This document shows positions 1 to 5,848 of a stretch of 11,370 nucleotides of DNA, piece by piece. The position numbers and the translations under genes are program-made. The stretch spans positions 1-11,370 of the forward strand of contig PKWR01000013.1 of the NCBI GenBank assembly GCA_003133285.1. Reading direction: 5' to 3'. The notes under the pieces were generated by a model. The model searched no databases. It saw nothing but the letters and a program-made list of their open reading frames with translations, and was not told where the DNA came from. The first letter of the stretch is position 1, and each line of letters starts with the position of its first letter. The stretch is from Coriobacteriia bacterium (GTDB lineage Bacteria > Actinomycetota > Coriobacteriia > Anaerosomatales > PALSA-660).

Positions 1-870
1 CCGCCCCTGTGGCGGGCGCTGAAGCACACCCGCAACGCCACGCGTGCCCTGTGGCAGCGTCGCTTCGGTCCCGGCTTCGGCGGGCGCCTTGCGGCGTGGC
101 GGCCTGGCGCAGGACGCCCCGACGTCAGCGTCGTGATCGTCACCTTCGATCGCCTGCGTATGCTCCGCGAGGGGCTGGCGTGCCTGCTGGAGCAGTCGTC
201 CGATCGGCTGCTGGAAGTGGTCGTGTGGGACAACGCGTCGAGCGATGGGACGGGGGAGTACCTCGACGAACTCGCCTCGCGAACGCCCCGGCTCCGCGTC
301 GTCCACAGCCCAGCCAACGTCGGGCTGAACGGCGTGGCCGAGGCGGTGAAGCTCACGCGCGGCTTCCACGTCATCAACGTCGACGACGACGTCTTAAGCT
401 TCCCGCCGAACTGGGACGCCCGCATGGCCGAGTCGTTCGAACGCGTTCCGCGGGCCGGGTACCTCGCGGCGAACGTGGTCCAGAACGAGAAGACCAATGG
501 GTCCAAGCCGACCGCCGAACACTACGTCATCCGCGATTTCGGCGATGGGGTCGTGGTCGAAGAAGGGCCTGCCGGCGGGTGGTGCTCGATCACCTCTCTG
601 GAGGTGCTGAGCGAAATCGGCAACTTCCCGCGGAAGCCGGGAGAGGTCTTCTTCCTGTTCGACGGGGACTACGCGGGACGCTGCTTGGAGTCGGGCCGGC
701 TCATCGGCGTGGTCCGAGACGTCGTCGTCTACCATGCGGCGGGTCCTCTGCTCAACGCCGAGTACGGCTATCTCCGCCTGTGCGAGGAGAAGTACGAGGG
801 CAGCCCGGAGTTCGCGAGCGCGCTCGAGCACACGAGGAGCGTCGCCGCGGACCTCAAGCCGCCGCGGTAG
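1..870 (+). CDS. Family 2 glycosyltransferase (GT-A fold), 5' end missing
   Basis: This is the 3' part of a nucleotide-sugar glycosyltransferase; the frame is open from base 1 to a TAG at 868-870, giving 289 visible residues. An internal GTG at 133 could be taken as a start, but it lies inside the conserved first strand (DVSVVIVTFDR, from visible residue 41), so the true start is upstream of the window. Visible GT2 features are the DNASSDGT loop (from about residue 77), an NVGLNG segment, a DDD metal/nucleotide-sugar motif at residues 128-130, and a C-terminal FDGDYAGRCLESG...VYH region typical of the acceptor-side helix and final histidine. No membrane segment is visible, so it probably acts at the cytoplasmic face of the membrane. 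The sugar and acceptor cannot be told. It has no evident link to the heme genes that follow. Confidence 0.88.
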   Translation, partial: PPLWRALKHTRNATRALWQRRFGPGFGGRLAAWRPGAGRPDVSVVIVTFDRLRMLREGLACLLEQSSDRLLEVVVWDNASSDGTGEYLDELASRTPRLRVVHSPANVGLNGVAEAVKLTRGFHVINVDDDVLSFPPNWDARMAESFERVPRAGYLAANVVQNEKTNGSKPTAEHYVIRDFGDGVVVEEGPAGGWCSITSLEVLSEIGNFPRKPGEVFFLFDGDYAGRCLESGRLIGVVRDVVVYHAAGPLLNAEYGYLRLCEEKYEGSPEFASALEHTRSVAADLKPPR

Positions 871-902
871 AACGTGCGCGTCGGCGCGTCCGTCCGCTCG
901 CG

Positions 903-932
903 TTGCCGCTCCCGGAGCGCGGGTGGTACCAT
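903..932 (+). promoter_or_regulatory. Possible sigma70-type promoter for hemA
   Basis: A TTGCCG hexamer at 903-908 and TACCAT at 927-932 are separated by 18 bp, matching the loose TTGNCN / TANNNT pattern of high-GC Gram-positive promoters. Transcription would begin near 939-940, exactly where the inverted repeats of the leader begin, leaving a 5' leader of about 160 nt before hemA. This is a pattern match only. Confidence 0.35.
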
Positions 933-939
933 TCTCGGC

Positions 940-1039
940 GTTCAGGCAAGCTCAAAGCGAGATGCGTATTCACCGTGGACGACACCGCCCCCGCCGGGCA
1001 TCGCTTGCCTGAACAACACGCATCGCTCCGGCGGGGGCG
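940..1039 (+). promoter_or_regulatory. Crossing inverted repeats in hemA leader (candidate structured RNA)
   Basis: Two perfect 12-bp inverted repeats interlock here. Helix A pairs GTTCAGGCAAGC (940-951) with GCTTGCCTGAAC (1003-1014). It can be extended inward by GATGC (961-965) with GCATC (998-1002). Helix B pairs CGCCCCCGCCGG (986-997) with CCGGCGGGGGCG (1028-1039). The order A-left, B-left, A-right, B-right gives a pseudoknot topology, or two mutually exclusive folds. A third possible helix pairs AGCGA/TGCGT (956-967, two-base bulge) with ACGCATCGCT (1018-1027). The octamer GCATCGCT occurs twice, at 998-1005 and 1020-1027. No known riboswitch class was recognised. Alternative readings are a terminator for the upstream glycosyltransferase gene (though there is no clear T-tract) or DNA operator sites. 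Confidence 0.45.
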
Positions 1040-1101
1040 ACCCTTTGTCCAATGTCCGGCAGACCCGGGCACCGGCTCCATGAAGGAAGTACACGGACCG
1101 C

Positions 1102-2457
1102 ATGCACCTGACCCTCGTCGGCCTTTCGCATAAGACCGCTCCGATCGAGATCCGCGAGAAGCTCACCTTCCCGGCTCACGTCCAGCCGCAGGCGCTGTCG
1201 GCGCTCACCCAGACCGACGAGATCGCCGAGGCGGTCATCCTGTCGACCTGCAACCGCACCGAGGTCTACGCGGTCTCGGCCACCGAGGCCGGCACGGACG
1301 CGGTCATCGACTTCCTCTGCGACTTCCACGATCTCGATCGTCACGAGCTGGCGCGCTACCTCTACGTGGTCGAGGGCCACGCGGTCGTGAAGCACCTGTT
1401 CCGGGTGGTCTCCTCGCTCGACTCGATGGTGGTGGGCGAGGCCCAGGTCCTCCACCAGGTGAAGGAGGCGTACGACCTCTCCTGCGAGTCGGGCGCGTCC
1501 GAGCGCCTCTTCCACAGGCTGTTCCGTCAGTCGTTCGAGGTCGGGAAGCGCGTCCGCACCGAGACGGCCATCGGCGAGAGCGCGGTGTCGATCAGCTACG
1601 CCGCCGTCGAGCTCGCGAAGAAGGTCTTCGACACGCTCGAGGGGCGCACGATCCTCGTGGTCGGCGCGGGCAAGATGAGCGAGCTGACGGCGAAGCACCT
1701 CGTCAGCCAAGGCGTGCGCTCGGTGCTCGTCGCCAACCGGACCTACGAGCGCGCGGTCGAGCTGGCCGACAAGTTCGAGGGCACCGCGATCCCGTACGAC
1801 CAGCTCTTCGAGCGTATGCGCGAGGCCGACATCGTCATCTCCTCCACCTCCGCGCCCGGCTACGTGATCGGCAAGCACGAGGTGGCCGCTGTCATGAAGG
1901 GGCGGCGCTCCCCGCTGTTCCTCATCGACATCGCTCTGCCGCGCGACGTCGACCCCTTCGTCAACGACCTCTCCAACGCCTTCGTCTACGACATCGACGA
2001 CCTCAACGGCGTGGTGAACTCCAACCTCGAGGAGCGCATGCGCGAGGCGCGCCGCGCCGAGGTGATCATCGAGGAGGAGATCGCGACCTTCGAGGCGTGG
2101 ATCGAGTCGCTGTCGGTCGAGCCGACCATCGCCGCGATCCGCACCGGCGCCGAGTCCATGCGGCAGGACGAGCTCGCCAAGGCCGTCAAGCGCCTGGGCG
2201 GCCTGTCCGAGGCCGAGATCTCCACGGTCGAGATGATGTCGCAGGCGATCGTGAACAAGATGCTCCACGCACCGACCGCCGTGCTCAAGTCGGCGGCGAC
2301 CGAGAAGGACGGATACGTGCTCGTGGAGGCGGTCCGGCGGCTCTACGGCCTGGACTCGGACCACGAGACGCTGCACCGCGTACGCGGGCTGCGCGCGCTG
2401 CTCCGCCGGGGCGAGCCCGCACCCACAGACGACAAAGGAGACACCGTTGGCTGCTGA
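1102..2457 (+). CDS. hemA: Glutamyl-tRNA reductase
   Basis: HemA catalyses the NADPH-dependent reduction of glutamyl-tRNA(Glu) to glutamate-1-semialdehyde, the committed step of C5-pathway tetrapyrrole synthesis, in the cytoplasm. The 451-residue product is a little longer than many HemA proteins. It starts with LSHKTAPIEIREKLTF (residues 8-23). The STCNRTE motif carries the catalytic cysteine, Cys50. Residues 184-194 (ILVVGAGKMSE) form the nucleotide-binding Rossmann loop, and LFLIDIALPRDVDP lies further on. The C-terminal third is the helical dimerisation domain. The ATG is preceded by AAGGAAG (1083-1089), 12 nt upstream, a rather long spacing. The stop overlaps the hemC start by 11 bp, so hemA and hemC are co-transcribed and probably translationally coupled. 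The leader with crossing inverted repeats lies just upstream and may regulate it. Confidence 0.97.
   Translation: MHLTLVGLSHKTAPIEIREKLTFPAHVQPQALSALTQTDEIAEAVILSTCNRTEVYAVSATEAGTDAVIDFLCDFHDLDRHELARYLYVVEGHAVVKHLFRVVSSLDSMVVGEAQVLHQVKEAYDLSCESGASERLFHRLFRQSFEVGKRVRTETAIGESAVSISYAAVELAKKVFDTLEGRTILVVGAGKMSELTAKHLVSQGVRSVLVANRTYERAVELADKFEGTAIPYDQLFERMREADIVISSTSAPGYVIGKHEVAAVMKGRRSPLFLIDIALPRDVDPFVNDLSNAFVYDIDDLNGVVNSNLEERMREARRAEVIIEEEIATFEAWIESLSVEPTIAAIRTGAESMRQDELAKAVKRLGGLSEAEISTVEMMSQAIVNKMLHAPTAVLKSAATEKDGYVLVEAVRRLYGLDSDHETLHRVRGLRALLRRGEPAPTDDKGDTVGC
2434..2440 (+). promoter_or_regulatory. Ribosome binding site fixing the hemC TTG start
   Basis: AAAGGAG at 2434-2440 lies 6 nt before a TTG codon at 2447, inside the end of hemA. 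It is close to an ideal Shine-Dalgarno match and supports TTG as the hemC initiation codon. Confidence 0.75.
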
Positions 2458-3421
2458 GCGGACCCACCTCACGATCGGGACCCGGGGCAGCAAGCTCGCC
2501 CTGTGGCAGTCCGAGTACATCGGCGCCCGCGTGGCCGAGATCACGGGCCTGCCCGTCGAGATCAAGATCATCAAGACCACCGGCGACAAGATCCTCGACG
2601 TCCCGCTGGCCAAGGTCGGCGGCAAGGGGCTGTTCACGAAGGAGATCGAGGTCGAGCTCGAGGCCGGCACGGTCGACCTCGCGGTCCACTCGATGAAGGA
2701 CGTCCCCACGGCCCTGCCCGAAGGCCTCGTCATCGCGGCGATGCCGCAGCGCGTGGACCCTCGTGACGCCATCGTGTCGGGTGCCGGCTACACGCTGGCG
2801 ACGCTGCCGGCCGGTGGCCGCGTGGGCACCAGCTCGCTGCGCCGGGTCGCGCAGGTGCGCGCGCTGCGTCCGGACGTCGAGATCGTGGATGTGCGCGGCA
2901 ACCTGGACACCCGCATGCGCAAGGCCGAGAACGGCGAGGTCGACGCCGTCATCCTCGCGGCCGCCGGCATCACGCGCATGGGCTGGGCCGACCGCATCAC
3001 CCACTACATCCCGACCGCGCAGATGGTCTCGGCCGTCGGTCAGGGCGCCATCGGCGTCGAGATCCGCGAGTCCGACGAGTTCATGGCGGACGTCTGCCGT
3101 CGTCTCGCCCATGCCGACACGATGACCTGCGTCAGCGCCGAGCGCGTCGTCATGAGCACGCTCGAGGGCGGCTGTCAGGTGCCGATCGGCGCCTACGCCC
3201 GCCTCGACGACGGCCTGCTCGTCATGGACGCCGTCGTCGGGTCCGTCGACGGCAAGAGGATCCTCCGCGACCACATGGAGGGCGTGGCCACCGACCCCGA
3301 GGGCCTTGGACGGAAGATGGTCGCGCGCCTGTTGGACCTGGGCGCCGCCGAGATCCTCGCCGAGATCCGCGACGCGTCCGTCGCGGACATCCCGGCCATC
3401 GACGCCCGGCTCGAGACCTGA
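2447..3421 (+). CDS. hemC: Porphobilinogen deaminase (hydroxymethylbilane synthase)
   Basis: HemC joins four porphobilinogen molecules into the linear tetrapyrrole hydroxymethylbilane on a dipyrromethane cofactor. The 324-residue protein shows the whole family signature: IGTRGSKLALWQ (residues 10-21), KGLFTKEIE (60-68), HSMKDVPT (81-88) with catalytic Asp85, GTSSLRR, RGNLDTRMRK, and EGGCQVPIG with the cofactor-bearing Cys243. Initiation is at an unusual TTG codon, supported by the strong upstream ribosome binding site. It overlaps hemA by 11 bp and precedes hemD by 10 bp, so it is the middle gene of a hemACD operon. There is no fusion to HemD or to a methyltransferase domain. Confidence 0.97.
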   Translation: MAAERTHLTIGTRGSKLALWQSEYIGARVAEITGLPVEIKIIKTTGDKILDVPLAKVGGKGLFTKEIEVELEAGTVDLAVHSMKDVPTALPEGLVIAAMPQRVDPRDAIVSGAGYTLATLPAGGRVGTSSLRRVAQVRALRPDVEIVDVRGNLDTRMRKAENGEVDAVILAAAGITRMGWADRITHYIPTAQMVSAVGQGAIGVEIRESDEFMADVCRRLAHADTMTCVSAERVVMSTLEGGCQVPIGAYARLDDGLLVMDAVVGSVDGKRILRDHMEGVATDPEGLGRKMVARLLDLGAAEILAEIRDASVADIPAIDARLET

Positions 3422-3431
3422 GGGCCGCCGC

Positions 3432-4250
3432 ATGGGCGCCGGGAGTGAGCGAGGCGTCGACCTGCCGCTGAGCGGCCGGTCGATCGTCGTCACACGCTCG
3501 GCCGGACAGTCCTCCGCCCTCTCCGCACTCCTGGTGGAGCTCGGCGCGGAGGTGCTCTCGCTGCCCGTGATCGAGATCGCGGAGCCTGAGGACTGGGCGC
3601 CCGCGGACGCGGCGATCGAGAGCATCGGCGACTACGCCTGGATCGTGCTGACGTCCGCCAACGGGATCGACCGCCTGGACGGTCGCATGCGCCTGCACGG
3701 GCTGCGGCTCGCTGACCTTCGCGACGCGCGCTTCGCCGTGGTCGGCAGCGCGACGGCCGATCGCCTGCGCGACTACGGGCTGGAGCCGGCCGTCGTTCCC
3801 GAGCGGTTCCGGGCCGAGAGCCTGGTCGCGGCCCTGCTCGAGGCGGGCCTGCAGGCGGGGCAGCGCGTGCTCCTCGCCCGCGCGACGGAGGCCCGCGAGG
3901 TCCTTCCCGACAGGCTGCGCGCGGCCGGCGCCGTCGTCGACGTCGTCCCGGTCTACCGTCTGGTGACCGCCACACCGCCCGCCGACGTGCTGGAGCGCGT
4001 GGCGGCCGGCGGAGCGGACGCCATCGTCTTCGCGAGCGGGGGCACCGCGCGCCGGTTCGTGGAGGTCGTGCGCCGCGCCGGGCTCGACGAGGCGAGGATC
4101 CTCGCCCGCACCGTCGTCGTCAGCATCGGCCCCGTCACGACCGGAGCGCTTCGCGAGCTGGGCATCCGTGTCGATACCGAGGCGGCGTCCTCGACGTCCA
4201 AGTCGGTGGCCACCGCCCTCGCGATCCACTTCGCGGGAGGCGCGCGGTGA
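3432..4250 (+). CDS. hemD: Uroporphyrinogen-III synthase
   Basis: HemD cyclises hydroxymethylbilane with inversion of ring D to give uroporphyrinogen III, the branch point to heme, siroheme and cobalamin. The family is poorly conserved, but this 272-residue protein has the usual landmarks: IVVTRSAGQ near the N-terminus, DYAWIVLTSANGID, the FAVVGSATADRL segment, the hinge-flanking VVDVVPVYRLV, DAIVFASGGTARRFVE, and VVSIGPVTTGALRELG near the end. The frame is open further upstream into hemC. ATG 3432 is preferred because it has GAGG 8 nt upstream (overlapping the hemC stop) and leaves a short leader before the first strand. The enzyme stands alone, without the uroporphyrinogen methyltransferase (CobA) domain fused to HemD in many anaerobes, so the enzymes leading to siroheme must be encoded elsewhere. 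Confidence 0.93.
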   Translation: MGAGSERGVDLPLSGRSIVVTRSAGQSSALSALLVELGAEVLSLPVIEIAEPEDWAPADAAIESIGDYAWIVLTSANGIDRLDGRMRLHGLRLADLRDARFAVVGSATADRLRDYGLEPAVVPERFRAESLVAALLEAGLQAGQRVLLARATEAREVLPDRLRAAGAVVDVVPVYRLVTATPPADVLERVAAGGADAIVFASGGTARRFVEVVRRAGLDEARILARTVVVSIGPVTTGALRELGIRVDTEAASSTSKSVATALAIHFAGGAR

Positions 4251-4306
4251 GCGCCGCCGGGACCCGGCCCACACTTGCAGAGGCCTCCTCGGGCGCCGTC
4301 CGCGCG

Positions 4307-4335
4307 TTGACAAACGGGGGCACGCTGGGCATAGT
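4307..4335 (+). promoter_or_regulatory. Sigma70-type promoter of the tRNA-Ala gene
   Basis: A consensus TTGACA at 4307-4312 and CATAGT at 4330-4335 are separated by 17 bp; TAGTAT at 4332-4337 is an alternative -10 with 19-bp spacing. Transcription would begin about 4342, some 28 nt before the mature tRNA. It is the best promoter match in the window, as expected for a stable-RNA gene. It may also drive hemB, which has no clear promoter of its own. Confidence 0.75.
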
Positions 4336-4369
4336 ATTCAAGCCCTGCCGCATGGCGGCGGGCATGTAC

Positions 4370-4445
4370 GGGGACGTGGCTCAGTTGGGAGAGCGCTGCC
4401 TTCGCACGGCAGAGGTCGCCGGTTCGACTCCGGTCGTCTCCACCA
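4370..4445 (+). tRNA. tRNA-Ala (anticodon CGC)
   Basis: The 76-nt sequence folds into a complete cloverleaf. The acceptor stem GGGGACG (4370-4376) pairs with CGTCTCC (4435-4441) and contains a G3-U70 wobble pair, the classical alanine identity element. The anticodon stem CTGCC/GGCAG encloses the loop TTCGCAC (4401-4407), with anticodon CGC at 4403-4405 reading GCG codons. The T arm is GCCGG-TTCGACT-CCGGT. The discriminator is A, and the 3' CCA (4443-4445) is encoded. GCG is a common alanine codon in the neighbouring genes. The gene sits between hemD and hemB with its own promoter. Confidence 0.97.
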
Positions 4446-4456
4446 AGCAATCGATG

Positions 4457-4489
4457 TCGAGGCGCACCCGCTTGCCGGTTGCGCCTCGA
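4457..4489 (+). terminator. Hairpin after tRNA-Ala, weak or partial terminator
   Basis: TCGAGGCGCA (4457-4466) and TGCGCCTCGA (4480-4489) form a perfect 10-bp stem with a 13-nt loop. An outer GATG (4453-4456)/CATC (4492-4495) pair could extend it. The stem begins 12 nt after the encoded CCA, as expected for a tRNA terminator or 3' processing signal. It is followed by TTCATCTCC rather than a T-tract, so termination may be inefficient and allow read-through into hemB. Confidence 0.55.
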
Positions 4490-4542
4490 TTCATCTCCAC
4501 GGTGCTTTCACGGTCCGACCGTCGATCAGGGGAGTGACGAGT

Positions 4543-5523
4543 ATGCAGTTTCCGAGCGTTCGTATGCGTCGGCTTCGCGCCACGCCGCAGATCCGCCGCA
4601 TGGTCCGAGAGACCATGCTCGATGCCGGCGACCTGATCTACCCGCTGTTCGTGAAGCCGGGCACCGGCCTGCGCGACGAGGTCTCCTCGATGCCGGGCGT
4701 GTTCCAGCTCTCGATCGACCAGCTCGAGGCCGAGGCCGCCGAGCTGCTGGCGCTCAAGATCCCCGCGGTCATCCTCTTCGGGCTGCCCGAGACCAAGGAC
4801 GAGGCCGGCTCAGGCGCGTTCGCCGAGGACGGCATCGTGCAGCAGGCCATCCGGCGCCTCAAGCAGGTCGCGCCCGACCTCTACGTGATCACCGACGTGT
4901 GCATGTGCGAGTACACGTCGCACGGCCACTGCGGCGCGCTGGACGACACCGGCTGCGTCATCAACGACGTGACGCTCGAGATGCTCGCCATGACGGCGGT
5001 CAGCCACGCCGAGGCGGGCGCTGACATGGTCGCGCCGTCCGACATGATGGACGGCAGGGTCGCCGCCATCCGCGCGGCGCTCGACGCCGAAGGCTACAGC
5101 GACATCCCGATCATGGCCTACTCGGCGAAGTATGCGTCGGGCTACTACGGCCCGTTCCGCGACGCCGCCGACAGCGCCCCGGCGTTCGGCGACCGCTCGG
5201 GGTATCAGATGGACCCCGCCAACGGCGACGAGGCCATCCGCGAGACCGAGCTCGACATCGACGAGGGCGCCGACCTGGTCATGGTCAAGCCGGCGCTGGC
5301 GTACATGGACATCATCTGGCGCATCAAGGAGACCTTCGGCATGCCGACGGCCGCCTACAACGTGTCGGGCGAGTACGCGATGGTGAAGGCCGCCGCCGCG
5401 AACGGCTGGATCGATGAGAAGCGCGTCGTGCTCGAGACCCTCACCGGCCTCAAGCGCGCCGGGGCCGACCTCATCCTCACCTACCACGCGAAGGACGCCG
5501 CTCGCTGGCTGGCGGAAGGCTAG
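4543..5523 (+). CDS. hemB: Porphobilinogen synthase (5-aminolevulinate dehydratase)
   Basis: HemB condenses two 5-aminolevulinate molecules to porphobilinogen in the cytoplasm. The 326-residue protein begins with MQFPSVRMRRLR. ATG 4543 is chosen because AGGGGAG (4528-4534) lies 8 nt upstream and the length then fits the family; the longer open frame would run through the tRNA gene. Cys120, Cys122 and Cys130 in DVCMCEYTSHGHC form the catalytic zinc site, so this is a zinc-type enzyme like that of E. coli. The two Schiff-base lysines are Lys196 (AYSAKYASGYYGPFRDA) and Lys249 (MVKPALAYMDII). SGYQMDPAN is also present. The gene is followed after 3 bp by a small gene, then the radical SAM gene, forming an apparent three-gene operon. 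Confidence 0.97.
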   Translation: MQFPSVRMRRLRATPQIRRMVRETMLDAGDLIYPLFVKPGTGLRDEVSSMPGVFQLSIDQLEAEAAELLALKIPAVILFGLPETKDEAGSGAFAEDGIVQQAIRRLKQVAPDLYVITDVCMCEYTSHGHCGALDDTGCVINDVTLEMLAMTAVSHAEAGADMVAPSDMMDGRVAAIRAALDAEGYSDIPIMAYSAKYASGYYGPFRDAADSAPAFGDRSGYQMDPANGDEAIRETELDIDEGADLVMVKPALAYMDIIWRIKETFGMPTAAYNVSGEYAMVKAAAANGWIDEKRVVLETLTGLKRAGADLILTYHAKDAARWLAEG

Positions 5524-5526
5524 ACA

Positions 5527-5835
5527 ATGACGCATCCCAACGGCGAGGCATGGGACGCCGCGGGCCCGCTGAGCGTCCGCGTCATCGAGAAGACCGGTCG
5601 CTGCCGCCATGAGGTCGGCGACGTCTTCGAGTATCGCGATCCCTATGCGCGTCCGGACGGACTGTGCCATGCAGCTGCCGCCGCTCTCGAACCGTATCTG
5701 TGGCGTTCCGCGCTCGGCTTCCCGTCGTGGGAAGCGGGCGAGCCCGAGATCTACCGCATCCACTGCCCGTCTCGCACCGGCATCGTGCTGGAGATGACCC
5801 GGGCGGCGCCTCCGACCACCGACACCGACCTGTAA
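5527..5835 (+). CDS. TIGR04076-like small cysteine protein
   Basis: This 102-residue protein resembles the TIGR04076 family of uncharacterised small proteins found mostly in anaerobes. The match is by recognition of its layout: a VRVIEKTGRC strand (Cys26), HEVGDVFEY, DGLCHAAAAALEPYLW with Cys47, and a late IHCPSRTG with Cys80, followed by a VLEMTR strand. The three cysteines sit at the positions I associate with this family and could bind a metal or cluster, but that is inference. It has no signal peptide or membrane segment, so it is cytosolic. It starts 3 bp after the hemB stop, with GGAAGG (5514-5519) inside hemB as its ribosome site, and ends 13 bp before the radical SAM gene. This suggests an accessory role in heme synthesis or iron-sulfur handling. 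No function is established. Confidence 0.8.
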   Translation: MTHPNGEAWDAAGPLSVRVIEKTGRCRHEVGDVFEYRDPYARPDGLCHAAAAALEPYLWRSALGFPSWEAGEPEIYRIHCPSRTGIVLEMTRAAPPTTDTDL

Positions 5836-5848
5836 GGACCTGTGGACC

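Noticed and set aside
133..870. Treating GTG 133 as the real start of the glycosyltransferase.
   Set aside because: The frame is open to base 1, and the conserved N-terminal strand DVSVVIVTFDR begins before this codon.
921..930. GGGTGGTACC resembles the core of a T-box leader, attractive upstream of hemA because tRNA-Glu is its substrate.
   Set aside because: The preceding 50 bp to the glycosyltransferase stop is too short for a Stem I specifier domain, the bases after it do not continue the T-box consensus or form the expected antiterminator, and the motif overlaps the likely -10 element.
9..1133. A 374-codon + strand frame crossing the glycosyltransferase gene, the leader and the hemA start.
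   Set aside because: It is Arg- and Pro-rich with no domain, and lies out of frame with two clear genes.
970..2772. A 600-codon open frame on the minus strand opposite hemA and hemC, and similar long minus-strand frames opposite hemD, hemB, ahbD and hemL.
   Set aside because: These are antisense shadows of GC-rich coding sequence, with biased Arg, Asp, His and Val composition and no recognisable domains, and each lies opposite an unmistakable conserved gene.
4247..4537. A 96-codon frame starting with a GTG that overlaps the hemD stop.
   Set aside because: It reads straight through the promoter and the tRNA-Ala gene and shows no protein family features.
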